Notes: generated from the sequence alone by a model not told the origin. 64,000 bases of DNA from Marinomonas polaris DSM 16579 (GCF_900129155.1 NZ_FQVF01000002.1:1-64000); one strand, 5' to 3'; positions 50,320 through 60,124 are shown, counted from the first letter of the stretch. A program made the numbers and translations.

Positions 50320-50901
50320 ATGTTGATTTTAGTGATGGGGTTGGTAATTTTCTTTTTTGTGCATTCGGTTCGTTTAGTCGCACCGAATTGGCGTGAAAAA
50401 AGTATGGCAATACATGGTGAAATGCGTTGGAAGATGCGCTTTGGTATGATCACCTTGATTGCCGTTGGCCTGATTGTTATGGGGTATTCTCAAGCGCGCC
50501 TTGAACCTGTTTGGTTGTGGTTTCCTCCAGTATGGACGAGGCATTTGGCAGGTCTATTAGTATTGGTTGCTCTTTTCTTTGTCGGTTCTGCTTTAGTGCC
50601 GAACACGACGATGAAAAAGAAAGTGGGTTACCCAATGATTATTGCTATTAAAATCTGGGCATTTGCTCATTTAATCAGCAACGGAAGCTTGGCTGATGTA
50701 ATACTCTTCGGAAGCTTCTTGGTTTGGTCTATTGTCAGCTTTGCTGTTTATCGCCGTCGTGATAGAAAGGCAGGTGTAATACGTGATCAAGAAGCTGGTG
50801 TTCAGTTTGATTTAGCGGCTTTCACTTTTGCTATGGTGACTTGGTTTGCTATTGCTTTTTACTTACATCAGGCAATTATTGGCGTTTCACCTCTGGTCTA
50901 A
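50320..50901 (+). CDS. NnrU-family membrane protein
   Basis: A 193-aa protein with about five membrane helices. VIFFFVHSVRLVAPNWREK at the start and IKIWAFAHLISNGSLADVILFG are typical of NnrU, first linked to nitric oxide metabolism. No nor or nir genes lie near, and the family also occurs apart from denitrification. It converges with the chemoreceptor pseudogene at a strong terminator. Confidence 0.87.
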   Translation: MLILVMGLVIFFFVHSVRLVAPNWREKSMAIHGEMRWKMRFGMITLIAVGLIVMGYSQARLEPVWLWFPPVWTRHLAGLLVLVALFFVGSALVPNTTMKKKVGYPMIIAIKIWAFAHLISNGSLADVILFGSFLVWSIVSFAVYRRRDRKAGVIRDQEAGVQFDLAAFTFAMVTWFAIAFYLHQAIIGVSPLV

Positions 50902-50934
50902 TGCCTTGTTAAAGAGAGCTGAAAGTTAAAGAAC

Positions 50935-50975
50935 AAAAAATGCCCTATTCAGGTAAACCTGAATAGGGCATTTTT
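50935..50975. terminator. Strong bidirectional terminator
   Basis: AAAAAATGCCCTATTCAGGT at 50935-50954 and ACCTGAATAGGGCATTTTT at 50957-50975 form a near-perfect 19-bp stem with an AA loop. It lies between convergent nnrU and the chemoreceptor gene. Confidence 0.94.
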
Positions 50976-50990
50976 ATTGGCATCAGTCTC

Positions 50991-52901
50991 TTACGTTCTG
51001 AAGTGATTGATGTTTTTGGTTAGGTCATCGGCAAGAGATTTAAGCTCTTCGGCACGAGCGGCACTTTCAGCCGCAAGCGTTACTAGCTCTTTAGAGCCTC
51101 GCTGAATATCAGTCGTGTTTTGATTTACCTCTTCGGTCACACTGGTTTGCTCTTCAGTTGCCGTCGCAATCTGTGCCGCGCGATCATTGATTGTTGCAAC
51201 CGATTGTTGGATTTTGTCTAGGCTGTCTTTTGCCTGATTGACGTCTTCAACGCTATTGTTTGCTCTAGTATGACTTAATTGAATTTTGCCTACTGCGTCT
51301 TTAGTGATTTTTTGCAAAGACTCAATCATTTTTTGAATTTCTTCAATTGAACTATAAGTACGTTGTGAAAGTACTCTTACTTCGTCAGCAACCACTGCAA
51401 AGCCTCGGCCTTGTTCACCTGCCCGTGCAGCTTCGATTGCAGCGTTTAATGCTAATAAATTAGTTTGTTCTGCGATTCCCGAAATCGTCGTTAAGATGGT
51501 ATTGATACCATCAGCATTTTTGCTTAGATCGTTAATAACATTGGCAACCTCTTGAATATCAGTAGCTAGTGTTCTGATACTTTCTTAGCTTTTAAGTACT
51601 TGAGTTTGACCTATATTACCTGCAGCTACTGTCTCATCAGCATTTATTGCAGTATTGGTTGCGTTGTTAGCGATTTCTTGTGTTGCTTGTGACATTTGAT
51701 GAATAGCAGTAGCGACCATAGAAATATTATGCTGCTGCTCTTCTAGTTTTAGCGAACTATTTTGTGAAGAGTCGTGAGCAATACTGGCTTGGTTTGCCAA
51801 TTCATGACCAATTTTTTTAAGATGAGAGACCGTTCCGTGTAGTAGTACGACGAACTTGTTAAAATTGTCGACCAAAACGGCTATTTCATCTTTAGAGCTT
51901 GCAGTTAATCGTTGTGTTAAGTCGCCTTCACCTTGGGCGATTTGCGCCATACTGTCAGACACCCGGCGCAAGTCTTTCAGTAAAAATCGGGTAACTTGAA
52001 CTGCTATCAATACAGCAATCGAGAGCAAAATAAACACAGCAATAATAATATTAGTACCTAAGCTAACAAGGGGGGCATTTAGAACATTTTTGTCCATCAT
52101 CAACCCTAAAGCCCAAGGGCTGCCTTTTATGTTGCTGGCATACATATCTATATCTTTGCCGTCTAATTTAAGCTCGGTAAAAATGGCTTGATTACGAACT
52201 TTTTTGAAAAAATCGCTGGTTAATACTGGAGACAAATTCATAGCATCTTTTAATATGTGTTTTGTGTTTGGGTGAGCGATGATTTTGCCATTTCCATCGA
52301 ATAACACACTATAACCATTACCTGCGACTTTCATCGCTAAAATACTATCTAAGACGCTGTCTAAAAAGACTAGACCACCGATAGCGCCAACAAACTTGCC
52401 ATTAATCGTAATAGGTTCGACAAACGTCATGGAGAGTTGTTTGGTAGCCGCTGATATGTAAGGTGCTGTTACATAAGCACTGTTTTTAGCTTTGGCATCC
52501 ATGTACCAGCTACGATTGCGAGGATCGTAATCTGCGCTATTTAGAGATGGATCATGGCGATACATGTCTCCATTTTCTAGACCCAAAAATGTCATACCAA
52601 ACCCTAAGCTAGCTTGGGCTTGTTGTAAGATATTCTGGATATCTTTTTTATTTAGGTTAGGGCTTTCTTGTAAAGAAGTTTCTATCTTTTGTTTGATGGC
52701 TTGCATGGTGCCGATACGATCCCCAGACCAGCTATTTATATAAGTCGAAATAGCATTTGCTTGAGAGCCGGCTTCTGATTTTATACGGGCATCGCTATCT
52801 GATTTTAAGGCGTAAAGAGAAACGCCACCAACTCCGATAGCGACGATAATGGCCACAATTATGGACTGGAGGGTAATTTTAGTTTGTAACGAAAAGAGCA
52901 T
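50991..52901 (-). pseudogene. Methyl-accepting chemotaxis protein gene with one internal stop
   Basis: This would be a 636-codon chemoreceptor. It has TM1 (residues about 10-32), a dCache-like periplasmic sensor with YDPRNRSWYMDAK, TM2 (about 280-305), HAMP and a signalling domain. One TAA at 51585-51587 interrupts the frame ([16 protein letters not shown]). The frame is intact after it, including the conserved tip [25 protein letters not shown] (seen in parts) and the end. No frameshift is seen. Either recent decay, a sequencing error, or readthrough; the first product would lack the CheA-binding tip. Confidence 0.9.
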
Positions 52902-53100
52902 CCTTTTTCTCCTATGAAATATATTAGGTACACTAACTATCTTGTGTGCCGTATTTAAGTAAATTTAAAAGAATGAGCATTCTCTATTATTTAGAATAGG
53001 CTTGCTATGGGGATATAGTGACTTGATAGTTTTGATACTTTTGAATCTTTCTGTTATCGTCCGCGACCCTTTTCTATTAGCGATAACAGGTAAATATTAG

Positions 53101-54465
53101 ATGATTTGTGGATTTGATTACGGAACATCAAATTGTGCATTAGGTATTGTGCAAGATTCGGCTGTGCGTTTGGTCGCTTTAGAAGGAGAACATGCTTTTT
53201 TACCGTCTACTTTATACGCTTTAGATCGAGACTTGATTACCGAAGCGGTCGGAAGAGGCCTTCAAGATATTCATTCAAGACAAGCCTTCGCAGAATTGCG
53301 TATGAATGCTTTAACACGGGCTAAGCGTGCGCGTTATGAAGAAGATATTGCAGATGAAGACCAAACGTTATTTTTTGGGCGCGCTGCGTTTGACGAATAC
53401 TTTCAATGGCCTGAAGAAGGCTACTTCGTAAAATCGCCTAAGTCATTTCTAGGTGGCGCTGGACTGCGTTCCGAGCATATTCATTTCTTTGAAGACGTTG
53501 TGACTGTGATGATGCAGAACATCAAACAGCGCGCCGAAAAAAGCTTGGGTGCAGAAATTACTCATACCGTCATTGGTCGTCCTGTCAATTTTCAAGGTCT
53601 TGATGCAGAAGTCAGTAACCGTCAAGCGCTTGAGATCCTTACGACAGCAGGTAAACGTGCAGGTTTTAAAGAAATTGAGTTTCTGTATGAACCGATTGCT
53701 GCTGGTTTGGATTTTGAAGTGAAACTGGCTGAGAATAAAACCGTATTGGTTGTGGATATTGGTGGTGGTACCACCGACTGCGCGATGGTTCGTATGGGGC
53801 CTGACTACCTCAAAAAAGAAGAGCGTCGTAGTGATTTTCTAGCTCACACTGGTGAACGAATTGGTGGTAATGATTTAGACATACAGATTGCAGGCAAACA
53901 CTTTATGCCGTTATTTGGTATGGGTTCGCTACTTAAGACGGGGTTGCCAATGCCGACTCAACTGTATTGGAATGCAGTCACAACGAATGATGTGTCTGCC
54001 ATCGCGACCTTTAATAGTATGGAAACAAAGAATCAAATAAATCAGCTACGTTTAGATGCTGCACAGCCAAAGTTGATTGAGCGCTTCTTGCGCATGCGAG
54101 AAGAAAAACATAACTATCATATCGTGCGTAGCGCAGAAGAGGCGAAAATAGCCTTATCTGATGCTCAGAGTTATCTTGCTTCATTGGATTATATTGAAGC
54201 GGAGTTAACTGCTACTGTTACTCGTGAGGAACTGACGAAGTCAATTGCTTCACCTTTAGAAAAAATGCTGAACTTGATGACTGCTGCGATAGAGCAGGCA
54301 GGTGAGAAACCAGATTTGATCTATATGACAGGTGGTTCGGCAAAATCCCCGGTGATTCGTGAGGCTATTCAACAACGTATTGGTGATATTCCTGTTTTGG
54401 ATGGCGACCACTTTGGCAGTGTGGCGGCAGGCTTAACGGTATGGTCTGAGCGTATCTTTAGATAA
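53101..54465 (+). CDS. yegD: Hsp70-like chaperone YegD
   Basis: A 454-aa Hsp70-family protein that lacks a full substrate-binding domain. Actin-like ATPase motifs are GFDYGTSNCALGIV, VVDIGGGTTDCAMVRMG and LIYMTGGSAKSPVIREAI; the FVKSPKSFLGGAGLR block is YegD-specific. Resemblance to E. coli YegD runs the full length. Its client proteins are unknown. It stands alone between the chemoreceptor gene and the FUSC gene. Confidence 0.93.
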   Translation: MICGFDYGTSNCALGIVQDSAVRLVALEGEHAFLPSTLYALDRDLITEAVGRGLQDIHSRQAFAELRMNALTRAKRARYEEDIADEDQTLFFGRAAFDEYFQWPEEGYFVKSPKSFLGGAGLRSEHIHFFEDVVTVMMQNIKQRAEKSLGAEITHTVIGRPVNFQGLDAEVSNRQALEILTTAGKRAGFKEIEFLYEPIAAGLDFEVKLAENKTVLVVDIGGGTTDCAMVRMGPDYLKKEERRSDFLAHTGERIGGNDLDIQIAGKHFMPLFGMGSLLKTGLPMPTQLYWNAVTTNDVSAIATFNSMETKNQINQLRLDAAQPKLIERFLRMREEKHNYHIVRSAEEAKIALSDAQSYLASLDYIEAELTATVTREELTKSIASPLEKMLNLMTAAIEQAGEKPDLIYMTGGSAKSPVIREAIQQRIGDIPVLDGDHFGSVAAGLTVWSERIFR

Positions 54466-54591
54466 AGGTGGTTTTTTATCTTTTCAAACACTTTGATTTG
54501 ATAAAAAGTTTGGTTTTTTATCCTGGGGATCTATCGAATTGATGTCGCTAGTAACTTTAGTTTTTCCATTATTGAGCAAAGATAATGCTGA

Positions 54592-54617
54592 TATAATGTT
54601 TATCTACTAAACATTAT
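54592..54617 (+). promoter_or_regulatory. FUSC promoter -10 within an inverted repeat
   Basis: The -10 hexamer TATAAT is at 54592-54597, with a weak -35 TTATTG at 54569-54574 (17-bp spacer). ATAATGTTTA at 54593-54602 and TAAACATTAT at 54608-54617 form a perfect 10-bp inverted repeat with a 5-bp spacer that overlaps the -10. This arrangement suits a repressor operator. No regulator gene is adjacent. Confidence 0.6.
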
Positions 54618-54626
54618 TCACGGGGT

Positions 54627-55700
54627 ATGCACTTGTTTAACGCTTTATTAATTCAAATAAGAGATCTTTTTGCGTGGAGTGATGTTAAGCGTCCCTGGCA
54701 CCTGGCGGTCCTTGCTGCAGTCTGTGTTGGTATTCCTGCCTTGATTGGCGCGGCGACAGACCAGTTCGCAGTGGCGACATTGTCTAGCTTAGGGGCAATG
54801 GTCATTTTGTATTTGCCTAAAACGCGTACTGCACATCGAATGGTGACGCTAGCCATGTGCTCATTTGGCTTTATGGTGTGTTTTACCATTGGTTCTCTGT
54901 CCAGTTTTAACTCTTACGTTGCAGCTTTTGCTCTTGGGGCGCTGTCCTTTGGCGCTATTGTTATTACTCGATATTATCGCTTACCGCCTCCAGGTAGTTT
55001 TTTCTTTATTCTCGTTTCCGCGTTGGCGATTTATTTACCTTTTGATTTAGGTAAATGGTCATCGAATATCGGCATGGTTGCTTTGGGTGGGATGCTATCT
55101 TGTGGTCTGGCGTTTATTTATAGCTTAATGACAGGCGCAAATGATTTACCAGCAACAAAAGTTGAAACAGACACTCAGGTGAATGCGATTATTTTAGAAG
55201 GCGCATTAGTGGCTTTCTTTATATCTTTCTCTTATTTATTGGCTGTGTTACTGGCTTTACCTAACGCACTTTGGGTACCTATTTCATGTGCGGCTATTTT
55301 ACAAGGTGCCACTTATCGAATGATCTGGCACCGAAATGTTCATCGCATTGTTGGTACCGCAATTGGTATGGGTGTCGCTTGGTGTTTGTTTTCTTTGCAG
55401 CCGAATTATTGGGTTTTAGCGTTAAGCATGATCTTCTTTCAATTTGTCGTGGAATTATTGATCGTCAAAAACTACGGCGCAGCGGTGATTTTTATTACTC
55501 CGTTAACGGTCATTATGGCTGAGTTTACTAGCGCTAATATGAGTACTGCCGTTTTACTAGAGCATCGATTGGTCGATATTTCTATTGGTAGTGCTATTGG
55601 AATTATTGGCGGAACTATCTTTCATCGAACATCTTTGCTGAAGAATATTGAGTCGCGTATGAATGCTCGCAGTTCTTTATCTGGACGTAAACCTTCTTAA
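54627..55700 (+). CDS. FUSC-family membrane transporter
   Basis: A 357-aa inner-membrane protein with about ten transmembrane helices in two groups (residues about 20-160 and 185-330). It belongs to the FUSC/aromatic-acid exporter-like superfamily. The repeated layout fits WAVATLSSLGAMVI-type and ALWVPISCAAIL-type segments. A family member usually exports aromatic or phenolic acids; the substrate here is unknown. The promoter has an inverted repeat over its -10. Confidence 0.82.
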   Translation: MHLFNALLIQIRDLFAWSDVKRPWHLAVLAAVCVGIPALIGAATDQFAVATLSSLGAMVILYLPKTRTAHRMVTLAMCSFGFMVCFTIGSLSSFNSYVAAFALGALSFGAIVITRYYRLPPPGSFFFILVSALAIYLPFDLGKWSSNIGMVALGGMLSCGLAFIYSLMTGANDLPATKVETDTQVNAIILEGALVAFFISFSYLLAVLLALPNALWVPISCAAILQGATYRMIWHRNVHRIVGTAIGMGVAWCLFSLQPNYWVLALSMIFFQFVVELLIVKNYGAAVIFITPLTVIMAEFTSANMSTAVLLEHRLVDISIGSAIGIIGGTIFHRTSLLKNIESRMNARSSLSGRKPS

Positions 55701-55867
55701 AACTTTTTCAGACTAACAAACCTAGATGAATGCCTTTCTTCTTTGTATGAAGGGTGTTCGTTAAGCGTTCAGTATTTCCATCGCTTTAGTTGCTTAAATT
55801 TAAGTTAAACCGTACGCTTCGAATCTCTGGTAATCGGTTATTAATCTTGCATTAAAATAATGAATAC

Positions 55868-56080
55868 CAGTTCTTGTGAAGGTGCCCTAATGGGTGAAAC
55901 GGGAAACAGGTGCGCTCTTTGTTAAGCAATCCCTGTACTGCCCCCGCAACGGTAAATAAGTGATGTATTTTTCTTACTCCCACTGTCCATTGATAGAAAT
56001 ATCTTTGAATGGGAAGGGACGAGAGTTTTAGAAATACAGATCTGCAAAACACTTATCAGTCCGGAGACCGGCCTTCATTA
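55868..56080 (+). promoter_or_regulatory. Cobalamin riboswitch
   Basis: The B12-box blocks appear in order: GAAGGTGCCCTAATGGGTGA, GGGAAACAGGTGCG, AATCCCTGTACTGCCCCCGC, AACGGTAA, and finally CAGTCCGGAGACCGGCC near 56056-56073. A long peripheral helix (about 55960-56050) lies between. It precedes the CbiM-like permease gene by about 95 bp, so it should repress it when adenosylcobalamin is abundant. Confidence 0.96.
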
Positions 56081-56173
56081 ATTAGGACTTTTCTTGTCGG
56101 CAAGCTTTGTCATGCGAAAGTCCGTTAATTTGAATCATACGGGTGAGTATGAAGCATATTTTGGAGGCACATA

Positions 56174-56845
56174 GTGCATATTGAACCTGGCGTCGTTGAC
56201 GGCGCAAAAATCGTTTTGAGTTACGCTACAGCGTTGGCCGCTTTTGGATTTTCTGCTAAAGCTTCTATCGACATGATAAAAAAAGACGGCTTTATGTCTT
56301 TAATCGGTCGTAGTACTTTGACCACACTTTTTGTTTTTGCCTTTTTTGAACTCTTGCCTCATCACGCCGTCGGAGTGTCTGAAGTGCATCTCATATTAGG
56401 TTCAACGCTGTTTCTAATCTTTGGCCCAGCCGCAGCTTCTGTTGGCTTGATATTAGGTTTGCTAACGCAAGGAGTCTTCTTTGCTCAGTTTGACCTGCCT
56501 CAATATGGCATGAACGTGACGACCTTATTGTTACCTCTGTTTGCCATGTCTGCTGTTGCCCGTCGTACGATTGCTGAGAATACGGCTTATGTCGATATTA
56601 GCTACAAGCAAGCATTGAAACTGTCCCTAACTTACCAAGGCGGTATTGTCGCTTGGGTGGCTTTTTGGGCGTTTTATGGACAAGGTTTCGGTGCCGAGAA
56701 CGTAGCGGCTGTCGCGACGTTCGGTATGGCTTACCTTAGTGTTGTACTGATCGAGCCGATTCTAGATCTTGCCGTATTGGCTGGGGCGAAAAGCTTACAT
56801 CGCTTTAAGAACTCGTCTTTGTTTGAAACGCGTTTGTTTAACTAA
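56174..56845 (+). CDS. CbiM-like ECF transporter permease under B12 control
   Basis: A 223-aa membrane protein with about six helices. It begins HIEPGVVDGAKIV, as energy-coupling-factor (CbiM-like) permeases do. The usual role is cobalt or corrinoid uptake. Start is GTG at 56174 after TTGGAGG, a strong site. The cobalamin riboswitch upstream supports a cobalt/B12 role. No CbiN, CbiQ or CbiO gene follows, so partners must be elsewhere or absent. Confidence 0.83.
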   Translation: MHIEPGVVDGAKIVLSYATALAAFGFSAKASIDMIKKDGFMSLIGRSTLTTLFVFAFFELLPHHAVGVSEVHLILGSTLFLIFGPAAASVGLILGLLTQGVFFAQFDLPQYGMNVTTLLLPLFAMSAVARRTIAENTAYVDISYKQALKLSLTYQGGIVAWVAFWAFYGQGFGAENVAAVATFGMAYLSVVLIEPILDLAVLAGAKSLHRFKNSSLFETRLFN

Positions 56846-56862
56846 GTAGAAAGCACAGTTCC

Positions 56863-56910
56863 AAATGCCCGCTCTGTTTACCTATAGTAGAAACAGAGCG
56901 GGCATTTTTT
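56863..56910. terminator. Bidirectional terminator after the permease gene
   Basis: AAATGCCCGCTCTGTTT at 56863-56879 pairs with AAACAGAGCGGGCATTT at 56891-56907. A T run follows. It separates the permease gene from the convergent LysR gene. Confidence 0.92.
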
Positions 56911-57800
56911 TATTGTCGGCGTTTATATCGACCATGCTCGTTAACAAATTCCAAAAAAGCTCGGTTGGCTTTTGATAAGTAACTGTCTTTGCGCCAAGCA
57001 ATACCAAGATCTAGCCAGATTGGTGGATCAAAAGAGCGAGTGATGAGGTTATCGTCTTCTTCAATAACCATGGCGAGTAAAGTAGAGATGCCAAAGCCTT
57101 GCTGAGTGATGGATTTGATCAATGGAATCAAATTGGTTTCAAAACCAATTTTGGGCGTTTTTTTACAGGCTTTAGCCAGCTTATCGACGATACGGCGATG
57201 AAAGTAACCTTCTTTAAACATCACAAGCTCTTCATCGAAAAATGCCTCTGGTGAGATTTTTTCTAGTTGGCTGAAAGGGTGATCAGTTGCTATTGTGACG
57301 AGCATTTCTTCTCGGATCAGCGCTTGAGTTTCCAAACCATCGGGGAGCGTTTCAGCAACGATAACACTAAGATCTAATTCGCCATTTTCGAGCATTTTTT
57401 GCAGCTGCCAGGTTCCGCCTTCGATCACTTTGAGCGTAATAGTGGGGTACTTATGACGAAATGCCATCAGAATGGGTGGAAAGTAATAGGAGCCCAGCAT
57501 ACTAGGAATTCCCACTCGTACTTCGCCTTGGCTCAAACCTTTTAGCTCGCTCATTTCTAATAAGGCATCATCGGTAGCTTGAATGATTTTTTCTGCATGT
57601 ATCAGCAGCTTTTTGCCTTCGTCAGTTAGACCAATATTTCGATCTGCCCGATGGATTAAGGTTAGGCCCAAATCCGCTTCTAGTTTTTTGATTGCCATAC
57701 TAACAGCGGGTTGAGCAACGCCAAGCTGCTGGGCTGCTTTGGTAAAGCTTTCTGTTTTTGCGATGGCAATGAAATAACGTAGCGGCTTAATGTCCATCAA
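56910..57800 (-). CDS. LysR-family transcriptional regulator
   Basis: A 296-aa LysR regulator. The N-terminal HTH includes SFTKAAQQLGVAQPAVSMAIKKLE; HADRNIGLTDEGKKLL ends the DNA-binding part, then the effector domain follows. It is divergent from an MFS transporter gene at 57912, with an inverted repeat in the 111-bp gap, so it probably controls that transporter. The effector is unknown. Confidence 0.92.
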   Translation of the reverse strand: MMDIKPLRYFIAIAKTESFTKAAQQLGVAQPAVSMAIKKLEADLGLTLIHRADRNIGLTDEGKKLLIHAEKIIQATDDALLEMSELKGLSQGEVRVGIPSMLGSYYFPPILMAFRHKYPTITLKVIEGGTWQLQKMLENGELDLSVIVAETLPDGLETQALIREEMLVTIATDHPFSQLEKISPEAFFDEELVMFKEGYFHRRIVDKLAKACKKTPKIGFETNLIPLIKSITQQGFGISTLLAMVIEEDDNLITRSFDPPIWLDLGIAWRKDSYLSKANRAFLEFVNEHGRYKRRQ

Positions 57801-57817
57801 TAACCCTTATGGATTGG

Positions 57818-57837
57818 ATAAAATGAATATATTTTAT
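57818..57837. promoter_or_regulatory. LysR-type operator candidate
   Basis: ATAAAAT at 57818-57824 and ATTTTAT at 57831-57837 are a perfect inverted repeat with a 6-bp spacer, in the gap between divergent lysR and MFS genes. LysR-type binding sites often have this size. It could also be part of the AT-rich promoter region. Confidence 0.5.
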
Positions 57838-57911
57838 TGATAAAATGGCGAGGCGTATAGTATCGCAATAATATTTGTTTGATTTGTTTTTGATGTCTGT
57901 GGAGTTTTGCT

Positions 57912-59108
57912 GTGATAGAAGTAGGTAGTTCGGTATTTTGGCGAGGAACCTTGGCTCTAGTCATTGGCTCTTTTATGATTTTTGCCAATGTGTACGTGAC
58001 GCAGCCTTTGTTACCCATGATCGCTAACGAGTTTTCTATTAGTCCACTGCAAGCTAGCGGTAGCTTTACTATTACAACTCTTACGTTGGGCATATCCTTG
58101 CTTTTCTACGGTCCAATTTCAGATGCCTTAGGTCGCAAAGGGATTATGGTGATGACCATGGTTGGTATTACTTTAACCACCTTTTGTTTGTCCCTAGTAC
58201 AAAGTTACGAATCATTATTGGCATTGCGTGCCCTGCAAGGTTTTTTTCTAGCTGGGTTGCCTGCTATTGCCGTTGCTTATTTGGGCGACGAATATACACC
58301 AGAAGCTTTGATGGTTGCTGTTGGCTTGTACATCAGCGGAAACACGTTAGGCGGCATTGGTGGTCGTCTGATTGGTGGTTTTGTTGGTGAATGGCTAGGG
58401 CGTTCCGCAACCTTTGGGGTAATGAGTGTTATTAGTCTGATTTGTTTATTGGCTTTTTTCTTTCTATTACCAAAATCACAACATTTCGAAGCAAAACCGC
58501 TACGCGTTGGTCATATCTTGATGAACATGAAGAGCCATCTGCAGAATCGTCGCTTATTAACCAGTTATTTCATCGGTGGTTTTAGCTTCTTCATTTTTAT
58601 CAACCAATACAGCTACGTGACCTTCGTTTTGGAAGCCGCACCTTATAACTTAACCGCTAAATATGTTGGCTTGCTTTTCCTTACCTACTTGTCAGGCACA
58701 TTGGGTTCAGCTATTTCGGGCAAACTTGCCAAACGCTGGAGTCAGCCAAACATTATGGTACTAGGTACCTGTATTTTCATGTTTGGTTCTTTAGTCACTC
58801 TTGGTGATTCATTATTGGCGATCATAGTGGGCTTATTGATAAACAGCTTTGGCTTCTTTTTGTGTCATTCAACGACTAGTAGTTTTGTGAGCCGCAACGC
58901 CAAACACGCCAAAGCCAGCGCATCTTCCTTGTACCTAGTGTTTTATTATCTAGGCGCCAGTCTTGGCGGGTTTTATCTTGATCCTTTCTGGCAAGCGGAT
59001 GGCTGGACCGGCGTCATCATGGGATCTTGGTTAGTATTGGGTGTCGTCGTATTGGCGGGAGTTAGCTTGATTCGAGGACAAAAAGCCGTGCAAGCGCAGA
59101 GCTATTGA
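57912..59108 (+). CDS. MFS transporter, YnfM-like
   Basis: A 398-aa major-facilitator protein with twelve predicted membrane helices. NVYVTQPLLPMIANEF and the loop GPISDALGRKGIMVMTM match the YnfM-like branch of drug/metabolite exporters. Start is GTG at 57912 after GGAG at 57901-57904. A divergent LysR regulator likely controls it. The substrate is unknown. Confidence 0.9.
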   Translation: MIEVGSSVFWRGTLALVIGSFMIFANVYVTQPLLPMIANEFSISPLQASGSFTITTLTLGISLLFYGPISDALGRKGIMVMTMVGITLTTFCLSLVQSYESLLALRALQGFFLAGLPAIAVAYLGDEYTPEALMVAVGLYISGNTLGGIGGRLIGGFVGEWLGRSATFGVMSVISLICLLAFFFLLPKSQHFEAKPLRVGHILMNMKSHLQNRRLLTSYFIGGFSFFIFINQYSYVTFVLEAAPYNLTAKYVGLLFLTYLSGTLGSAISGKLAKRWSQPNIMVLGTCIFMFGSLVTLGDSLLAIIVGLLINSFGFFLCHSTTSSFVSRNAKHAKASASSLYLVFYYLGASLGGFYLDPFWQADGWTGVIMGSWLVLGVVVLAGVSLIRGQKAVQAQSY

Positions 59109-59125
59109 TTGCGTCGTTGATCTAA

Positions 59126-59152
59126 TTGTTGAGCTGTACATAAGCTCAACAA
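59126..59152. terminator. Hairpin between convergent MFS and Nudix genes
   Basis: TTGTTGAGCT at 59126-59135 pairs perfectly with AGCTCAACAA at 59143-59152. There is no long T run, so termination may be weak. Confidence 0.5.
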
Positions 59153-59161
59153 AGGGCGTTG

Positions 59162-59566
59162 TTAACCTAATTCAACGCCTGCATTTTTAAGTCTTCGATA
59201 CTCTGCCAATGCCACTTTATCTGCCTCAATATCTAGAGGATTGGAATTAAGTGAATGCCAACTCACTTCGTCTGCCTCTAGAGACAATATTTCACCTTCC
59301 CAACGATTAGCAACGTAATAGTGAATGAGTTGAAGCTCGCCTGTTGGATGATAAAGAGAGCACAAGTGAACATAAGACTTTGGGACAATATTTAGCTCTT
59401 CTTTTAGCTCTCGTAACAAAGCCTGTTCCTGTGTTTCCCCCAGCTCCATGTGACCGCCAGGAATAGCAATCAGACTTGGATCATACTCCTTGTCCTTGGC
59501 GCGTTTCTCTAACAACACCTGATCGTCTTTTAGCAATATAAAAGAGACACATTCATGAACTTGCAT
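59162..59566 (-). CDS. Nudix hydrolase
   Basis: A 134-aa Nudix enzyme. The Nudix box is GHMELGETQEQALLRELKEEL (GX5EX7REX2EE pattern, residues 38-58). Such enzymes hydrolyse nucleoside diphosphates linked to other groups; the substrate cannot be read. It is transcribed singly and convergent with the MFS gene. Confidence 0.92.
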   Translation of the reverse strand: MQVHECVSFILLKDDQVLLEKRAKDKEYDPSLIAIPGGHMELGETQEQALLRELKEELNIVPKSYVHLCSLYHPTGELQLIHYYVANRWEGEILSLEADEVSWHSLNSNPLDIEADKVALAEYRRLKNAGVELG

Positions 59567-59677
59567 TTAGATAACTCCTATTATTTGTTAAGAACCCAGC
59601 GAAAAGCTGTCATAAATAGTCTATTAAAATTACCATACTCGTTATTACATAATCGAATGCTTCAAACAGAGTGAAAT

Positions 59678-60097
59678 ATGAACACTAAAATATACAAAGA
59701 AGTGCTTTTTTTAGCCAAAGAACTCATGACTTGTGCTAACAAAAAAGACCAAGCGGGCTTTGATGCTTATTATGCAGAATTGAAAGTCATCTGTGACGAC
59801 AACGACGGCACAGACAAAGATCATCCAGTGCAGTGGGAAACCCTTGGTGACTTTACCGACGATTTAGAACAGGCGATTGTTATCTACGATAAAGCTTTAG
59901 AAAAAGCCGCGGCAATCAACTCAAAAGACTATCTATCCTCCATTGGCTTCGCTGCCGCTCAACTAAAAATAGAGCTTGGCGATAACGCTAGTGCCATTGA
60001 ATACCTTGAACAAGCTAAAATTCACAGCAATAAAATTATTGATAAAGAGCTAAAAGCGGAAATCCACGACGTGCTATTTGATCTGAAAAAAGCTTAA
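59678..60097 (+). CDS. TPR-like small protein
   Basis: A 139-aa soluble, mostly helical protein. Two TPR-like helix pairs are visible (LEQAIVIYDKALEKAAAINS and ASAIEYLEQAKIHSNKI). I do not recognise a named family. It lies 27 bp upstream of the 3'-5' exonuclease-domain gene on the same strand, which suggests one operon, and the TPR unit might bind a partner of it. Confidence 0.75.
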   Translation: MNTKIYKEVLFLAKELMTCANKKDQAGFDAYYAELKVICDDNDGTDKDHPVQWETLGDFTDDLEQAIVIYDKALEKAAAINSKDYLSSIGFAAAQLKIELGDNASAIEYLEQAKIHSNKIIDKELKAEIHDVLFDLKKA

Positions 60098-60124
60098 AGA
60101 AACAAGAGAGAAAAGAGACAAAGA

